Source of the DNA: an uncultured Eubacterium sp. | GTDB lineage: Bacteria > Bacillota > Clostridia > Lachnospirales > Lachnospiraceae | Direction: 5' to 3' | DNA: 64,000 bases | NCBI GenBank assembly: GCA_910586445.1 | Contig: CAJUHV010000016.1 | Coordinates: 1-64,000 of the forward strand | Shown here: piece by piece, positions 1 to 7,553 of the stretch | How the letters are laid out: each line of letters begins with the position of its first letter | How positions within the stretch are numbered: the stretch's first letter is position 1 | Notes under the pieces: generated by a model | Told to the model about the DNA's origin: nothing | What the model saw: only the letters and a program-made list of their open reading frames with translations | Databases searched by the model: none | Translations under genes and position numbers: made by a program

Positions 1-50
1 TACCAAGTGTGAAGCACATCTCACGGAAAGCATTTTTCAAACACGCTCTA
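1..50. repeat. Dispersed ~50-bp repeat, copy 1
   Basis: The first 50 bases match 41336-41385 at 46 of 50 positions in the same orientation. Both copies lie in non-coding sequence shortly upstream of a gene. The copy is cut by the window edge, so the full element may be longer. I see no open frame shared by the two copies; it may be a small non-autonomous element or a remnant of one. Confidence 0.7.
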
Positions 51-105
51 GAGCGCTGCGAGCCCTAAATGTAGATAATAATTCGGCTATTCATGACATT
101 TGCTG

Positions 106-134
106 TTAACTTTCCTAAGTTTTGCCGATATATT
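106..134 (+). promoter_or_regulatory. Promoter with sigma-D-like -10 (GCCGATAT) upstream of the first gene
   Basis: GCCGATAT at 124-131 matches the sigma-D/FliA -10 consensus, and TTAAC at 106-110 lies 14 bases before CCGATAT, close to the expected CTAAA at that distance. The same stretch can be read as a weak sigma-A promoter (TTAACT at 106-111, 17-base spacer, TATATT at 129-134). The -35 match is imperfect, so the sigma factor is an inference. Confidence 0.45.
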
Positions 135-189
135 ATATGAGCATAAAAACGGGTCGAGAGCTTTTATACCAATTAGGAGGTTTAACTAT

Positions 190-861
190 ATGAGAATTAC
201 GACACAGATGCTGAATGAAACTGCAAGAAGGACAGGTATCCCGATTAACCAGAACACATTATTGGATTATATCAACAATGATGGCAGCGGTTCGTCCGGC
301 TCAGGCACTTTATTGGATGCACTGGATAAAAATCAAAAAGTATCCAGTGTCTCGACTGAGAATTATAAAAAGCTTGGAAAGGCTGCGGACAGCTTAAAGG
401 ATCTTGCCGAGAAGCTTTCCGGCAAAGGCGAGGAGTCTTTCTTTGATAAAATCAAAGAAAGCGGTGAAACAGATGAATTGTATAAAACAGTGGAAGACTA
501 TGTAGCAAAATACAATTCTACGCTGGCCGAGCTGAAAAAATCTCCGGGCGTGATGAACCAGTATTATGGGCAGATGCTGCAGGAGGCGGCAGAGGAAAAC
601 AGCAGTGCATTTGAAAAGATCGGCATTAAGATTGGAAAAGACGGAGCGCTTTCGATTGACCGTGAGAAATTAAAGGGGTCTTCTATAGAAGATATCGAAA
701 AGGTGTTCGGAGCTTCGGGAGAATTTACAAGCAAGACCGCTTTTCTGGCTGATAAAATCTCGGACAATGCGCTGGCGGCTATGGAAAGTGTTTCCAGCCA
801 GTACAACAACTCCGGCAGCCTGTATTCGCAGTTTGCAAGCCAGTTTGACTTCTGGGGATAA
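190..861 (+). CDS. Uncharacterised 223-aa protein, first of three linked genes
   Basis: I do not recognise a defined function. The ATG at 190 is chosen because AGGAGG (175-180) lies nine bases upstream; the longer open frame starting at 100 runs through the promoter. The protein begins MRITTQMLNETARR, has a Ser/Gly-rich stretch around residues 35-45, is then mostly charged helix, and ends in QFDFWG. There is no signal peptide, membrane segment or catalytic motif. The MRITT start resembles hook-associated flagellar proteins, but the rest does not look like FlgL. It lies 112 bases upstream of a second unknown gene that also ends in FDF plus two residues. A sigma-D-like promoter precedes it, so a motility or surface-related role is possible but unproven. 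Confidence 0.8.
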   Translation: MRITTQMLNETARRTGIPINQNTLLDYINNDGSGSSGSGTLLDALDKNQKVSSVSTENYKKLGKAADSLKDLAEKLSGKGEESFFDKIKESGETDELYKTVEDYVAKYNSTLAELKKSPGVMNQYYGQMLQEAAEENSSAFEKIGIKIGKDGALSIDREKLKGSSIEDIEKVFGASGEFTSKTAFLADKISDNALAAMESVSSQYNNSGSLYSQFASQFDFWG

Positions 862-884
862 TTGCATTTATAATCAAACTATAT

Positions 885-907
885 GGCAGGCGGTATATCC
901 GGCTGCC
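885..907 (+). terminator. Weak hairpin between the first and second unknown genes
   Basis: GGCAGGCGG and CCGGCTGCC can pair with one mismatch around a TATAT loop. It is followed only by TTATAGAT, not a T-run, so it is at best a partial terminator or an mRNA processing site. Confidence 0.3.
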
Positions 908-973
908 TTATAGATATATAACAGTCATATAAAAGGTAAACGGAATTCATTTATATTTCAAGGAGGAAAGCTT

Positions 974-1780
974 ATGAACACAATTACACAGACAGAAATG
1001 GGCTTACAGGCTGGATATGCTGCTCAGGCAGCAGGAAACAGCAGGACTTCATCGGGCTCTGGTACAACAAAAGCAGGCCAGGCCGCGGATTCTTCTTCTG
1101 TAAAGAAGACCAGGGTGACACATGGAAAGACAATCGGAGAACCAAAGCTGAGTGAAAGCGCGCAGAAGTATTACGAAAAGCTGAAGAAAAAATATTCGAA
1201 CCTGGATTTTATTTTAGTCAGCAGCGATATGAAGGAGCAGGCCGAGGCAAATGCGGGCAGATATGCGGATAAAAACCGCACGGTTGTGCTGATTGACGAG
1301 GAAAAAATCGAGCGCATGGCGGCTGACGAGGATTATAGAAAGCAGTATGAGGGAATCATAAACAATGCGACAAAACAGCTGTCACAGATCAAAGACAGCC
1401 TCGGCCTCAATGCAGGAAAAGTAAAAACGTATGGCATAAAAGTAGATGACGGCGGAAATGCTTCATTTTTTGCGGTAATTGACAAATCTTACGCCGCTCA
1501 GCGTGACCGCATTGAGAAAAAGGCGGAGCAGAAAGCAGCTGATAAAAAGAAAGCAGAAAAGGCAGCTGAGAAAAAGCGCATGGAAGAAGCGCGCACACAG
1601 AAAGCAAAAGATAAAGATAAGACCGGAAAGTATGACGAGGAAGATACAGTGACCGTGACAGCGGATTCCGTAGAGGAGCTGCTAAAAAAAATTAATGATG
1701 TAATATTCAGACAGATGAGCGACAGCACTCGTACAGTACAAGAGCAGCAGGTCGGACAGAAGTTTGACTTTGCTATATAA
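974..1780 (+). CDS. Uncharacterised charged protein (DUF6033-like), 268 aa
   Basis: AGGAGG at 961-966 fixes the ATG at 974. The N-terminal 55 residues are Ser/Gly/Ala/Thr-rich and probably disordered. The middle (about 60-175) looks globular, with a conserved-looking LSESAQKYYEKLKKKYSNLD stretch. Residues about 175-215 are a Lys/Ala/Glu-rich helix, and the protein ends QKFDFAI. From memory this resembles the Lachnospiraceae family DUF6033, whose function is unknown; that assignment is a recollection and not a search result. No signal peptide or membrane segment is seen. It is 18 bases upstream of the third gene, so the two are probably co-transcribed. Confidence 0.8.
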   Translation: MNTITQTEMGLQAGYAAQAAGNSRTSSGSGTTKAGQAADSSSVKKTRVTHGKTIGEPKLSESAQKYYEKLKKKYSNLDFILVSSDMKEQAEANAGRYADKNRTVVLIDEEKIERMAADEDYRKQYEGIINNATKQLSQIKDSLGLNAGKVKTYGIKVDDGGNASFFAVIDKSYAAQRDRIEKKAEQKAADKKKAEKAAEKKRMEEARTQKAKDKDKTGKYDEEDTVTVTADSVEELLKKINDVIFRQMSDSTRTVQEQQVGQKFDFAI

Positions 1781-1798
1781 AAGGAAGGAAGTGGCTGT

Positions 1799-2827
1799 AT
1801 GAGGGTAAATAATGTCAGTATTTTTGCAGGCGGAGACGCAGCTGCGGGCCGTATCAGTCAAAACGGAAGAGCTGCCGGACAGAAACAGCAGAAAGCAGGA
1901 TCGATCAATGCAGCATTTTTAAACGGACAGTTTGATCCGATCGAGAAGAAACGGGAAATGGCAAAAAAGCGTGCGGATAAGATCATCAGTGATACGTACG
2001 CAGGAGAGCGCAGGCTGGATGATGAGGTAAAACTGCGTGGCGACCGCCTAAAGCAGCATTATAAGACGCTGGCGGATTCGAGCCGTGAGATTGCAAAGAT
2101 TGATGAAGAAAAGGAAGCGCTGCGCAAAGAGTACGGAGTAGAAAAAGACAGCAAAGAGCAGAAGGATCTGGAGATACTGGAGAAATATAAAAGGAGCAAC
2201 AGGCATGTTGTAGAGGTTCCTATTTCAAAAGAAGAAAGGGAATACGCGCAGAAACTAGAGGCTGAGGGACTGACCGAGTATCAGGAGCGTGCGCTGCAGA
2301 TGGATTCTTTCAAAGACCGGCATTTAAAAAACATACAGGACAGCAAAGGCGGTATTATTGAAGAAGCTGCTACGATACGTGCCATGGGCTTAGAACGGCT
2401 GAAAAAATTCCCGATGCTGGAGGCACAGCAGGAGGCAGAAAAAGTGCTGGAATCAGCCAGTGACGAAATTATCGGCATGCTGATCGACGAAGCGAAAGAC
2501 CATATCGACGACAAGGCTGAGGAAGAGCAGGAAAAAGCCGAGGAGAAGAAGGAAGAAGAGAAAGAAGAGCAGGAGAAGCTGGAAGAGGCAAAAGAGCACC
2601 GGGAAGAGATGGAGGCGCTTACCGATCCAGAAAAAGCGGAGAAAGTGGAAAGAGAACGCCGGCGTCCGCAGGAGACAGAAGTGCTGTATGCAGATCCTAT
2701 GACCGCAGGCATGCTGAAGATGGAGAACGTAAAGAACGATATACAGCAGGAAGTATCGGATATGATGCTGAAAATGAAGCTGGTTGCAGAAGATCTCAAG
2801 GGCCTTAGTGTGGACGAGGTTTTATAA
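1799..2827 (+). CDS. Uncharacterised coiled-coil protein, 342 aa
   Basis: The function is not recognised. AAGGAAGG about 10 bases upstream supports the ATG at 1799. The first 45 residues are Gly/Ala/Gln-rich; most of the rest is predicted helix with heptad-like spacing. A very acidic and Lys-rich segment at about residues 238-275 (runs of E and K) is almost certainly a long coiled coil. The last 45 residues look amphipathic. There is no signal peptide or membrane segment. It is the last gene of the three-gene unit, followed by a repeat hairpin and a strong terminator. A structural or scaffold role would fit the composition, but no domain is identified. Confidence 0.8.
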   Translation: MRVNNVSIFAGGDAAAGRISQNGRAAGQKQQKAGSINAAFLNGQFDPIEKKREMAKKRADKIISDTYAGERRLDDEVKLRGDRLKQHYKTLADSSREIAKIDEEKEALRKEYGVEKDSKEQKDLEILEKYKRSNRHVVEVPISKEEREYAQKLEAEGLTEYQERALQMDSFKDRHLKNIQDSKGGIIEEAATIRAMGLERLKKFPMLEAQQEAEKVLESASDEIIGMLIDEAKDHIDDKAEEEQEKAEEKKEEEKEEQEKLEEAKEHREEMEALTDPEKAEKVERERRRPQETEVLYADPMTAGMLKMENVKNDIQQEVSDMMLKMKLVAEDLKGLSVDEVL

Positions 2828-2849
2828 TTTATAATTGTTATGATTCAAT

Positions 2850-2888
2850 GATAGAAAGCATGCTGCGCAGACTTTCTATTGTCATGAA
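2850..2888 (-). repeat. Hairpin repeat (REP-like), copy A
   Basis: GATAGAAAG...CTTTCTATTG flanks a CATGCTGCGCAGA core. It is the reverse orientation of the repeat seen three times at 28903-29022. It lies directly after the third unknown gene and before an independent terminator. It can fold into an imperfect hairpin of about 8 outer base pairs. Confidence 0.7.
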
Positions 2889-2893
2889 TTAGG

Positions 2894-2932
2894 ATACAGG
2901 AGAATGACAGCCAGCCATTCTCCTGTATTTTA
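2894..2932 (+). terminator. Intrinsic terminator after the three-gene unknown unit
   Basis: ATACAGGAGAATG at 2894-2906 pairs perfectly with CATTCTCCTGTAT at 2916-2928 around a 9-base loop, followed by TTTAT. It ends the 190-2827 unit. Confidence 0.85.
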
Positions 2933-2957
2933 TAGCGTAAAAAGAAAATATTTCATA

Positions 2958-2986
2958 ATGACAATCCTAGATATTCATGCTATACT
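2958..2986 (+). promoter_or_regulatory. Candidate sigma-A promoter for the deacetylase-bactofilin-pyrH unit
   Basis: ATGACA (2958-2963), a 17-base spacer, and TATACT (2981-2986). It gives a leader of about 200 bases before the deacetylase gene. The stretch 2987-3190 is AT-rich and I see no other defined element in it. Confidence 0.5.
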
Positions 2987-3190
2987 ATATCCGTTGCAGA
3001 TAGTCAGAGATAATTGACTGAAAATACACTGAGAAGACAAAAAAATAAAGAAAAAATTGTGAAAAGACAGATAACAGCCGGGATATCATTCTAAAAAACA
3101 ACGATACAAAGCAAAAAAGACATATTCATATAGCTTTGTTTGTGTTACAATAGGTGAGATAATAGTGGCCACAGGGGGTCGGGAAATTGA

Positions 3191-4366
3191 ATGAATGATA
3201 AAAATGAGGGTTTAAATGAGCGTCTTGCACATAGAAAACGAATTCAGCGGATGAAGACGGGGCTGATCTTGTTTATCGTAACATGGATGCTGGCATGGAT
3301 GCTGATTTCGGTGGCGCTGATTGCAAAAGTCAATTCCCTTCAAGATCAGATTGATATTATTACGAAAAATACGATCCGCAGCCAGCAGGTAGAGCAGCAG
3401 GAAAATCAGGTGGAAAAAAGCGGTTCTATTTCTCAGGCAGACGGCAAAGAAAAATCTGAAGAAGAAAAATCCGGAGAAGAAAAATCTGAGGAAGAAAAGT
3501 CTGGGGAAACAAAGAGCGATCAGGTTAAGAGTGAAGGAACAGGCCGGGACAGCCTGGGGTATGTGCGCATGTCGGCAGATCATGTGGACAAAAAGGACGA
3601 GGCCGGCAGTGCAGGCGCGCAGACAGCACATACAGATGAAAAAGCACAAAAAGCAGATGTAAAAGATGTAGATGAAGAAAATCTGAAAAATGAAGCAGAT
3701 CATGCAGACAATACAAAAGAAAACGAGGCTGTCAAAAAGGTTTATCTGACTTTTGATGACGGGCCGAGTAAAAATACAGAACAAATCCTTGATATTTTAG
3801 ATCAGTATCAGATCAAAGCCACTTTTTTTGTGACAGGCAGGCAGGATAAAGAATCTATAGAGCGTTACCGCATGATTGCGCAGCGTGGACATACAATCGG
3901 AATGCATTCTTATTCCCATAAATATGATGAGATTTATCACTCAACAGAAGCGTTTGAACAGGATTTAGACCAGATTCAAAAGCTGCTGAAGGATAAGGCA
4001 GGCATAAAATGCATGCTGTACCGGTTTCCTGGGGGCAGCAGCAATCAGGTCAGCAGTATGGATATGACAGAATTTATCCGCATACTGAATCAGCGCGGAA
4101 TTACTTATTTTGACTGGAATGTAGAGTGCGGGGATGCATCCTATGTACAATATAGTGCGAAAGAGATGGTTGCCAATGTCATGAAGGATGTGGTAAAGTA
4201 TCATACGTCGGTCGTACTTATGCACGATGCAGAGAATAAGCAGAATACGATAAAGGCTCTGCCAAAGATCATTAAGCAGCTCCAGAAAATGGATGCACAG
4301 CTTCTGCCGATTGATGAAAATACACAGGTCGTACAGCATGTTTCGGCAGAAAGTGTGAAAGACTGA
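3191..4366 (+). CDS. Membrane-anchored polysaccharide deacetylase (NodB/CE4 family)
   Basis: Predicted metal-dependent de-N-acetylase acting on cell-wall or surface glycans outside the membrane. Residues about 22-46 form one uncleaved membrane anchor. Residues about 70-175 are a highly charged linker with EEKSGEEKSEEEKSGE-type repeats. The NodB domain follows, with all five expected motifs: TFDDGP (about 187, catalytic Asp and metal Asp), HSYSH (about 238, metal His pair), RFPGG (about 278), DWNV (about 307) and LMHDA (about 344, catalytic His). It therefore looks active. Peptidoglycan N-acetylglucosamine is the usual substrate of such Firmicute enzymes, but the exact one is not shown. A G-rich ribosome binding site precedes the ATG. 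It is 27 bases upstream of the bactofilin gene, which suggests a joint envelope role. Confidence 0.9.
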   Translation: MNDKNEGLNERLAHRKRIQRMKTGLILFIVTWMLAWMLISVALIAKVNSLQDQIDIITKNTIRSQQVEQQENQVEKSGSISQADGKEKSEEEKSGEEKSEEEKSGETKSDQVKSEGTGRDSLGYVRMSADHVDKKDEAGSAGAQTAHTDEKAQKADVKDVDEENLKNEADHADNTKENEAVKKVYLTFDDGPSKNTEQILDILDQYQIKATFFVTGRQDKESIERYRMIAQRGHTIGMHSYSHKYDEIYHSTEAFEQDLDQIQKLLKDKAGIKCMLYRFPGGSSNQVSSMDMTEFIRILNQRGITYFDWNVECGDASYVQYSAKEMVANVMKDVVKYHTSVVLMHDAENKQNTIKALPKIIKQLQKMDAQLLPIDENTQVVQHVSAESVKD

Positions 4367-4393
4367 CTACATACGGATAAATGGAGGTAAAAG

Positions 4394-5479
4394 ATGAGTT
4401 TTTTTAAAGATTTCAAGGATGATCTGTCTCTGGCAGTGAATGAACTCCTGCCGGGAGAGGATCTGGAAAATGAAGATGAAATGGATGATTCTTCGGAGAT
4501 GATGGTAAATACTCTGGAGGGAGAGCTGGATATTGAGTCTGAATTATCAAAGCTGGATGGGTTATTGGAGCATGTGGAAGCAGCAGAAGAGGTAAAGCAT
4601 GTACAGATTGAGCCGGAAGAGCCGGTTTTAGAGCCGCCTGCGGATTTGACGCCGCCGCAGCCTGTCGTACCAAAACGTCAGCCGGAGCCTGCACCAGTGC
4701 CAAAGGAACAGCCGAAAGAGCGGCAGAAGCCTGAAGATACGATGAATGCAGCAATGAGTCACTTTAGCAGTGTGCTGGATCTTGACCGAAATAAGGCAGA
4801 AGAAGTGCATTTTTCATTCGATGCCAGGGCAGAAGAAGCAGATCCGGAGCCGCCGCGCCATATTCCAGAGCCGGCGGCCAGAAGTGCTTATCACAATAAT
4901 AGAAATATGAAAACAAGTACAACAATTAAGGAGGAAGTACCAATGAATGAAGAGATGATGAAGGAGGCGGCTGCAATGGCTATGGAGGAAGAATTTTCAG
5001 CAGATACACCGGAAATTACGGATGAAGTATCTATTATTACAACAGGAACCAATATCAAAGGTAATCTGTCCACAACAGGTTCTTTCAGCATCAGCGGCCG
5101 TGTGGAAGGCAATGTGCAGTGTAATGGCAAGCTGGAAGTGACCGGCTTAATCAAAGGCAACAGCTCCGCTTCGGAAGTCTTTTCGGATGCAGCAAAAATC
5201 GAAGGTGAAATCACAAGCACAGGTACCGTAAAGATCGGCCTTGGCTCTGTTGTTGTAGGCAATATTGCAGCAACCTCTGCAGTAATCGCAGGCGCAGTCA
5301 AAGGTGATATCGATGTACAGGGGCCGGTCGTAGTAGATACTTCGGCAGTTATCGTGGGCAATATCAAGTCCCGTTCCGTTCAGATCAACAATGGTGCAGT
5401 AATTGAGGGCTTCTGTTCTCAGTGCTATGCAGATATTGATGTAGACAGCTTGTTTGGGGATGGCAAGAAAGGCAAATAA
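4394..5479 (+). CDS. Bactofilin-family (polymer-forming) cytoskeletal protein
   Basis: Bactofilins polymerise through a right-handed beta-helix and often organise cell-wall enzymes. The beta-helix domain lies at about residues 205-345, shown by regularly spaced hydrophobic/Gly steps such as GNLSTTGSFSISGRVEGNV and repeated VVVGNI/VIVGNI. The first 185 residues are acidic then Pro-rich (PPQPVVPKRQPEPAPVP), an unusually long tail for this family. GGAGG seven bases before the ATG at 4394 supports the start. A second perfect ribosome binding site inside the gene precedes an in-frame ATG at 4943, giving a possible short form that is essentially the polymerising core. It sits between a wall deacetylase and pyrH; the stop codon is two bases from the pyrH start, so the genes are coupled. 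Confidence 0.88.
   Translation: MSFFKDFKDDLSLAVNELLPGEDLENEDEMDDSSEMMVNTLEGELDIESELSKLDGLLEHVEAAEEVKHVQIEPEEPVLEPPADLTPPQPVVPKRQPEPAPVPKEQPKERQKPEDTMNAAMSHFSSVLDLDRNKAEEVHFSFDARAEEADPEPPRHIPEPAARSAYHNNRNMKTSTTIKEEVPMNEEMMKEAAAMAMEEEFSADTPEITDEVSIITTGTNIKGNLSTTGSFSISGRVEGNVQCNGKLEVTGLIKGNSSASEVFSDAAKIEGEITSTGTVKIGLGSVVVGNIAATSAVIAGAVKGDIDVQGPVVVDTSAVIVGNIKSRSVQINNGAVIEGFCSQCYADIDVDSLFGDGKKGK
4928..4945 (+). promoter_or_regulatory. Internal ribosome binding site and in-frame ATG within bactofilin
   Basis: AAGGAGG at 4928-4934 stands eight bases before an in-frame ATG at 4943. Translation from here would give a 178-aa protein beginning MNEEMMKEAAAMAMEE, lacking the Pro-rich tail but keeping the full beta-helix domain. 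Confidence 0.5.
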
Positions 5480-5481
5480 AT

Positions 5482-6201
5482 ATGAATAGAGTTCTTTTGA
5501 AGTTAAGCGGAGAAGCTTTGGCAGGTGAGAAAAAGACTGGGTTTGACGAAGCAACTGTTGCAGGAGTCGCTAAACAGGTCAAAAAATTAACTGAAAGCGG
5601 TGTTCAGGTCGGCATCGTGATCGGAGGCGGTAATTTCTGGCGGGGCAGGACAAGTGAGACAATAGACCGTACGAAAGCAGACCAGATCGGGATGCTGGCG
5701 ACTGTTATGAACTGTATCTATGTGTCCGAAATCTTCCGGTCAGAGGGGATGCAGACAAACATCCTCACTCCGTTTGCATGTGGTACGTTTACAAAACCTT
5801 TTTCAAAAGACAGGGCAAATAAATATTTTCAGCATAATATGGTAGTATTTTTTGCTGGCGGGACAGGTCATCCATATTTTTCTACAGATACGGCTGCGGT
5901 ACTCCGCGCAGTTGAGATTGAGGCAGATGGGATACTGCTTGCAAAAGCAGTAGATGGCGTATATGACAGTGATCCAAAGCTGAACCCGCAGGCGGTCCGC
6001 TACGATCGTCTTTCTATTGATGAAGTAATTGAAAAAAAGCTGGCTGTCGTCGATTTATCGGCTTCCATCATGTGCATGGAGCATAAGATGCCGATGTATG
6101 TGTTCAGCCTGAGCGAGCTGGGCAGCATTGTAAAGGCGGTCAGCGGTGATTCTGGCAGCAGCTTCGACGATCATTTCAATGGAACGGTGATTACAGTATA
6201 G
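5482..6201 (+). CDS. pyrH: UMP kinase
   Basis: Phosphorylates UMP to UDP in pyrimidine nucleotide synthesis, a cytosolic hexamer in bacteria. The 239-aa length is normal. The N-terminal VLLKLSGEALAG phosphate-binding strand, the GIVIGGGNFWRGR loop and the later DGVYDSDPKLNP segment are typical of the bacterial amino-acid-kinase-fold UMP kinases. Its ribosome binding site lies inside the end of the bactofilin gene, two bases apart, so the two are translationally coupled. It is nine bases upstream of frr. The usual rpsB-tsf pair is not found upstream here. Confidence 0.97.
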   Translation: MNRVLLKLSGEALAGEKKTGFDEATVAGVAKQVKKLTESGVQVGIVIGGGNFWRGRTSETIDRTKADQIGMLATVMNCIYVSEIFRSEGMQTNILTPFACGTFTKPFSKDRANKYFQHNMVVFFAGGTGHPYFSTDTAAVLRAVEIEADGILLAKAVDGVYDSDPKLNPQAVRYDRLSIDEVIEKKLAVVDLSASIMCMEHKMPMYVFSLSELGSIVKAVSGDSGSSFDDHFNGTVITV

Positions 6202-6210
6202 GAGGATATT

Positions 6211-6765
6211 ATGGATGACAGATTAGTTCAGTATGATGATAAAATGCAGAAATCATTGAAAAACCTGCAGGAAGAGTTCGGAGGCATACGTGCCGGAAGA
6301 GCCAATCCGCATGTGCTGGATAAGCTGCGTGTCGATTATTATGGAACACCGACGCCGATCCAGCAGGTAGCCAATGTGAATGTACCGGAGCCTAGAATGA
6401 TTCAGATCCAGCCATGGGAGCCTTCTATGGTAAAAGTGATCGAAAAGGCAATCCTTACTTCAGACCTTGGAATCAATCCGACCAATGACGGCAAGGCAAT
6501 CCGCCTTGTATTCCCGGAGCTGACAGAAGAAAGGCGTAAAGATCTGGCCAAGGACATTAAGAAAAAGGGTGAAGCAGCCAAGGTCGCCGTGCGCAATATC
6601 AGGCGTGATGCAAATGAAGCATTGAAAAAGCTTGGAAAAAAGGAAGATATTTCCGAAGACGAGATCAAAGAATTAGAGGGCAATGTCCAGAAAATGACAG
6701 ATAAATATATTACTGATGTCGATAAAGCAGTCGAAGAAAAGACAAAAGAGATCATGACTGTTTAA
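6211..6765 (+). CDS. frr: Ribosome recycling factor
   Basis: Splits post-termination ribosomes together with EF-G. The 184-aa length, the N-terminal KSLKNLQEEFGGIRAGRANP helix and the VRNIRRDANEALKKL segment are characteristic. A perfect AGGAGG seven bases before the ATG sets the start. It is tightly linked to pyrH. A terminator-like hairpin after the stop may lower transcription into uppS. Confidence 0.97.
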   Translation: MDDRLVQYDDKMQKSLKNLQEEFGGIRAGRANPHVLDKLRVDYYGTPTPIQQVANVNVPEPRMIQIQPWEPSMVKVIEKAILTSDLGINPTNDGKAIRLVFPELTEERRKDLAKDIKKKGEAAKVAVRNIRRDANEALKKLGKKEDISEDEIKELEGNVQKMTDKYITDVDKAVEEKTKEIMTV

Positions 6766-6775
6766 TGCGATGACC

Positions 6776-6805
6776 GGGGGCATAGCTGTGGCGATGTCCC
6801 CTTTT
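6776..6805 (+). terminator. Hairpin plus T4 between frr and uppS
   Basis: GGGGGCAT and ATGTCCCC form an 8-bp stem with one G-T pair around a 10-base loop, followed by TTTT. The short T-run suggests partial read-through into uppS rather than a full stop. Confidence 0.6.
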
Positions 6806-6835
6806 CCATATTACAATAAATAGGGGAAGAACGCG

Positions 6836-7540
6836 ATGATGAAAATACCGCAGCATATAGCAATCATATTAGATGGAAACGGCAGATGGGCAAAGAGTAA
6901 GGGAATGCCGAGAAATTATGGGCATAAGGCAGGCGCGAAAAATGTAGAAAAAATATGTGATATTGCCGGGCATATGGGAATAAAATATCTTACAGTCTAT
7001 GCGTTTTCTACGGAAAACTGGCTCCGGCCCCAGAATGAGGTAGATGAATTGATGAGGCTGCTCGGCAGCTATATGAAGACCTGTTTAAAAACGGCAAAGA
7101 AAAATAATATGCGTGTACGCGTGTTGGGAGATATTACGCGCCTGACACCGCAGCTGCAGGAGCAGATCCGGGAATTAGAAAAGGTGTCCAGCAGCTATGA
7201 CGGCTTTAATTTTCAGATTGCATTAAATTATGGCAGCCGGGACGAGATGATGCGTGCAGTGAAAAAAATGTATGGGGATGTAAAAGCAGGAAGGCTGTCA
7301 GAAGATGATATAAATGAAGAGATATTTTCCAGATATCTGGATACGGCAGACATACCAGATCCTGATCTGTTAATCCGTACCAGCGGAGAGCAGAGGCTTT
7401 CCAATTATCTGCTCTGGCAGCTGGCATACAGTGAATTTTATTTTACAAAAGTCCACTGGCCGGATTTTGATGAAGCAGAACTGAAAAAGGCTGTTGAGGC
7501 CTATAATTATAGAGAGCGCAGGTTCGGCGGATTGTCATAA
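6836..7540 (+). CDS. uppS: Undecaprenyl diphosphate synthase (cis-prenyltransferase)
   Basis: Makes the C55 lipid carrier for peptidoglycan and other surface polymers from farnesyl-PP and isopentenyl-PP. The catalytic Asp is residue 13 in LDGNGRWAKSKG. The Arg-containing RTSGEQRLSNYLLWQLAYSE motif near residue 180 binds isopentenyl-PP and magnesium. The 234-aa length is normal. GGGGAAG precedes two adjacent ATG codons (6836, 6839); either could be used. It is 13 bases upstream of cdsA. Confidence 0.95.
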   Translation: MMKIPQHIAIILDGNGRWAKSKGMPRNYGHKAGAKNVEKICDIAGHMGIKYLTVYAFSTENWLRPQNEVDELMRLLGSYMKTCLKTAKKNNMRVRVLGDITRLTPQLQEQIRELEKVSSSYDGFNFQIALNYGSRDEMMRAVKKMYGDVKAGRLSEDDINEEIFSRYLDTADIPDPDLLIRTSGEQRLSNYLLWQLAYSEFYFTKVHWPDFDEAELKKAVEAYNYRERRFGGLS

Positions 7541-7553
7541 AAAGGAGTAAGGT

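Noticed and set aside
190..861. FlgL-type hook-associated protein
   Set aside because: Only the first five residues (MRITT) resemble FlgL; the length and the Ser/Gly-rich middle do not fit, and there is no flagellin-like C-terminal domain.
2281..2799. A 172-aa Ser-rich minus-strand frame
   Set aside because: It is the antisense of the E/K-rich coiled coil; Ser/Phe codons arise from GAA/GAG runs. No start signal.
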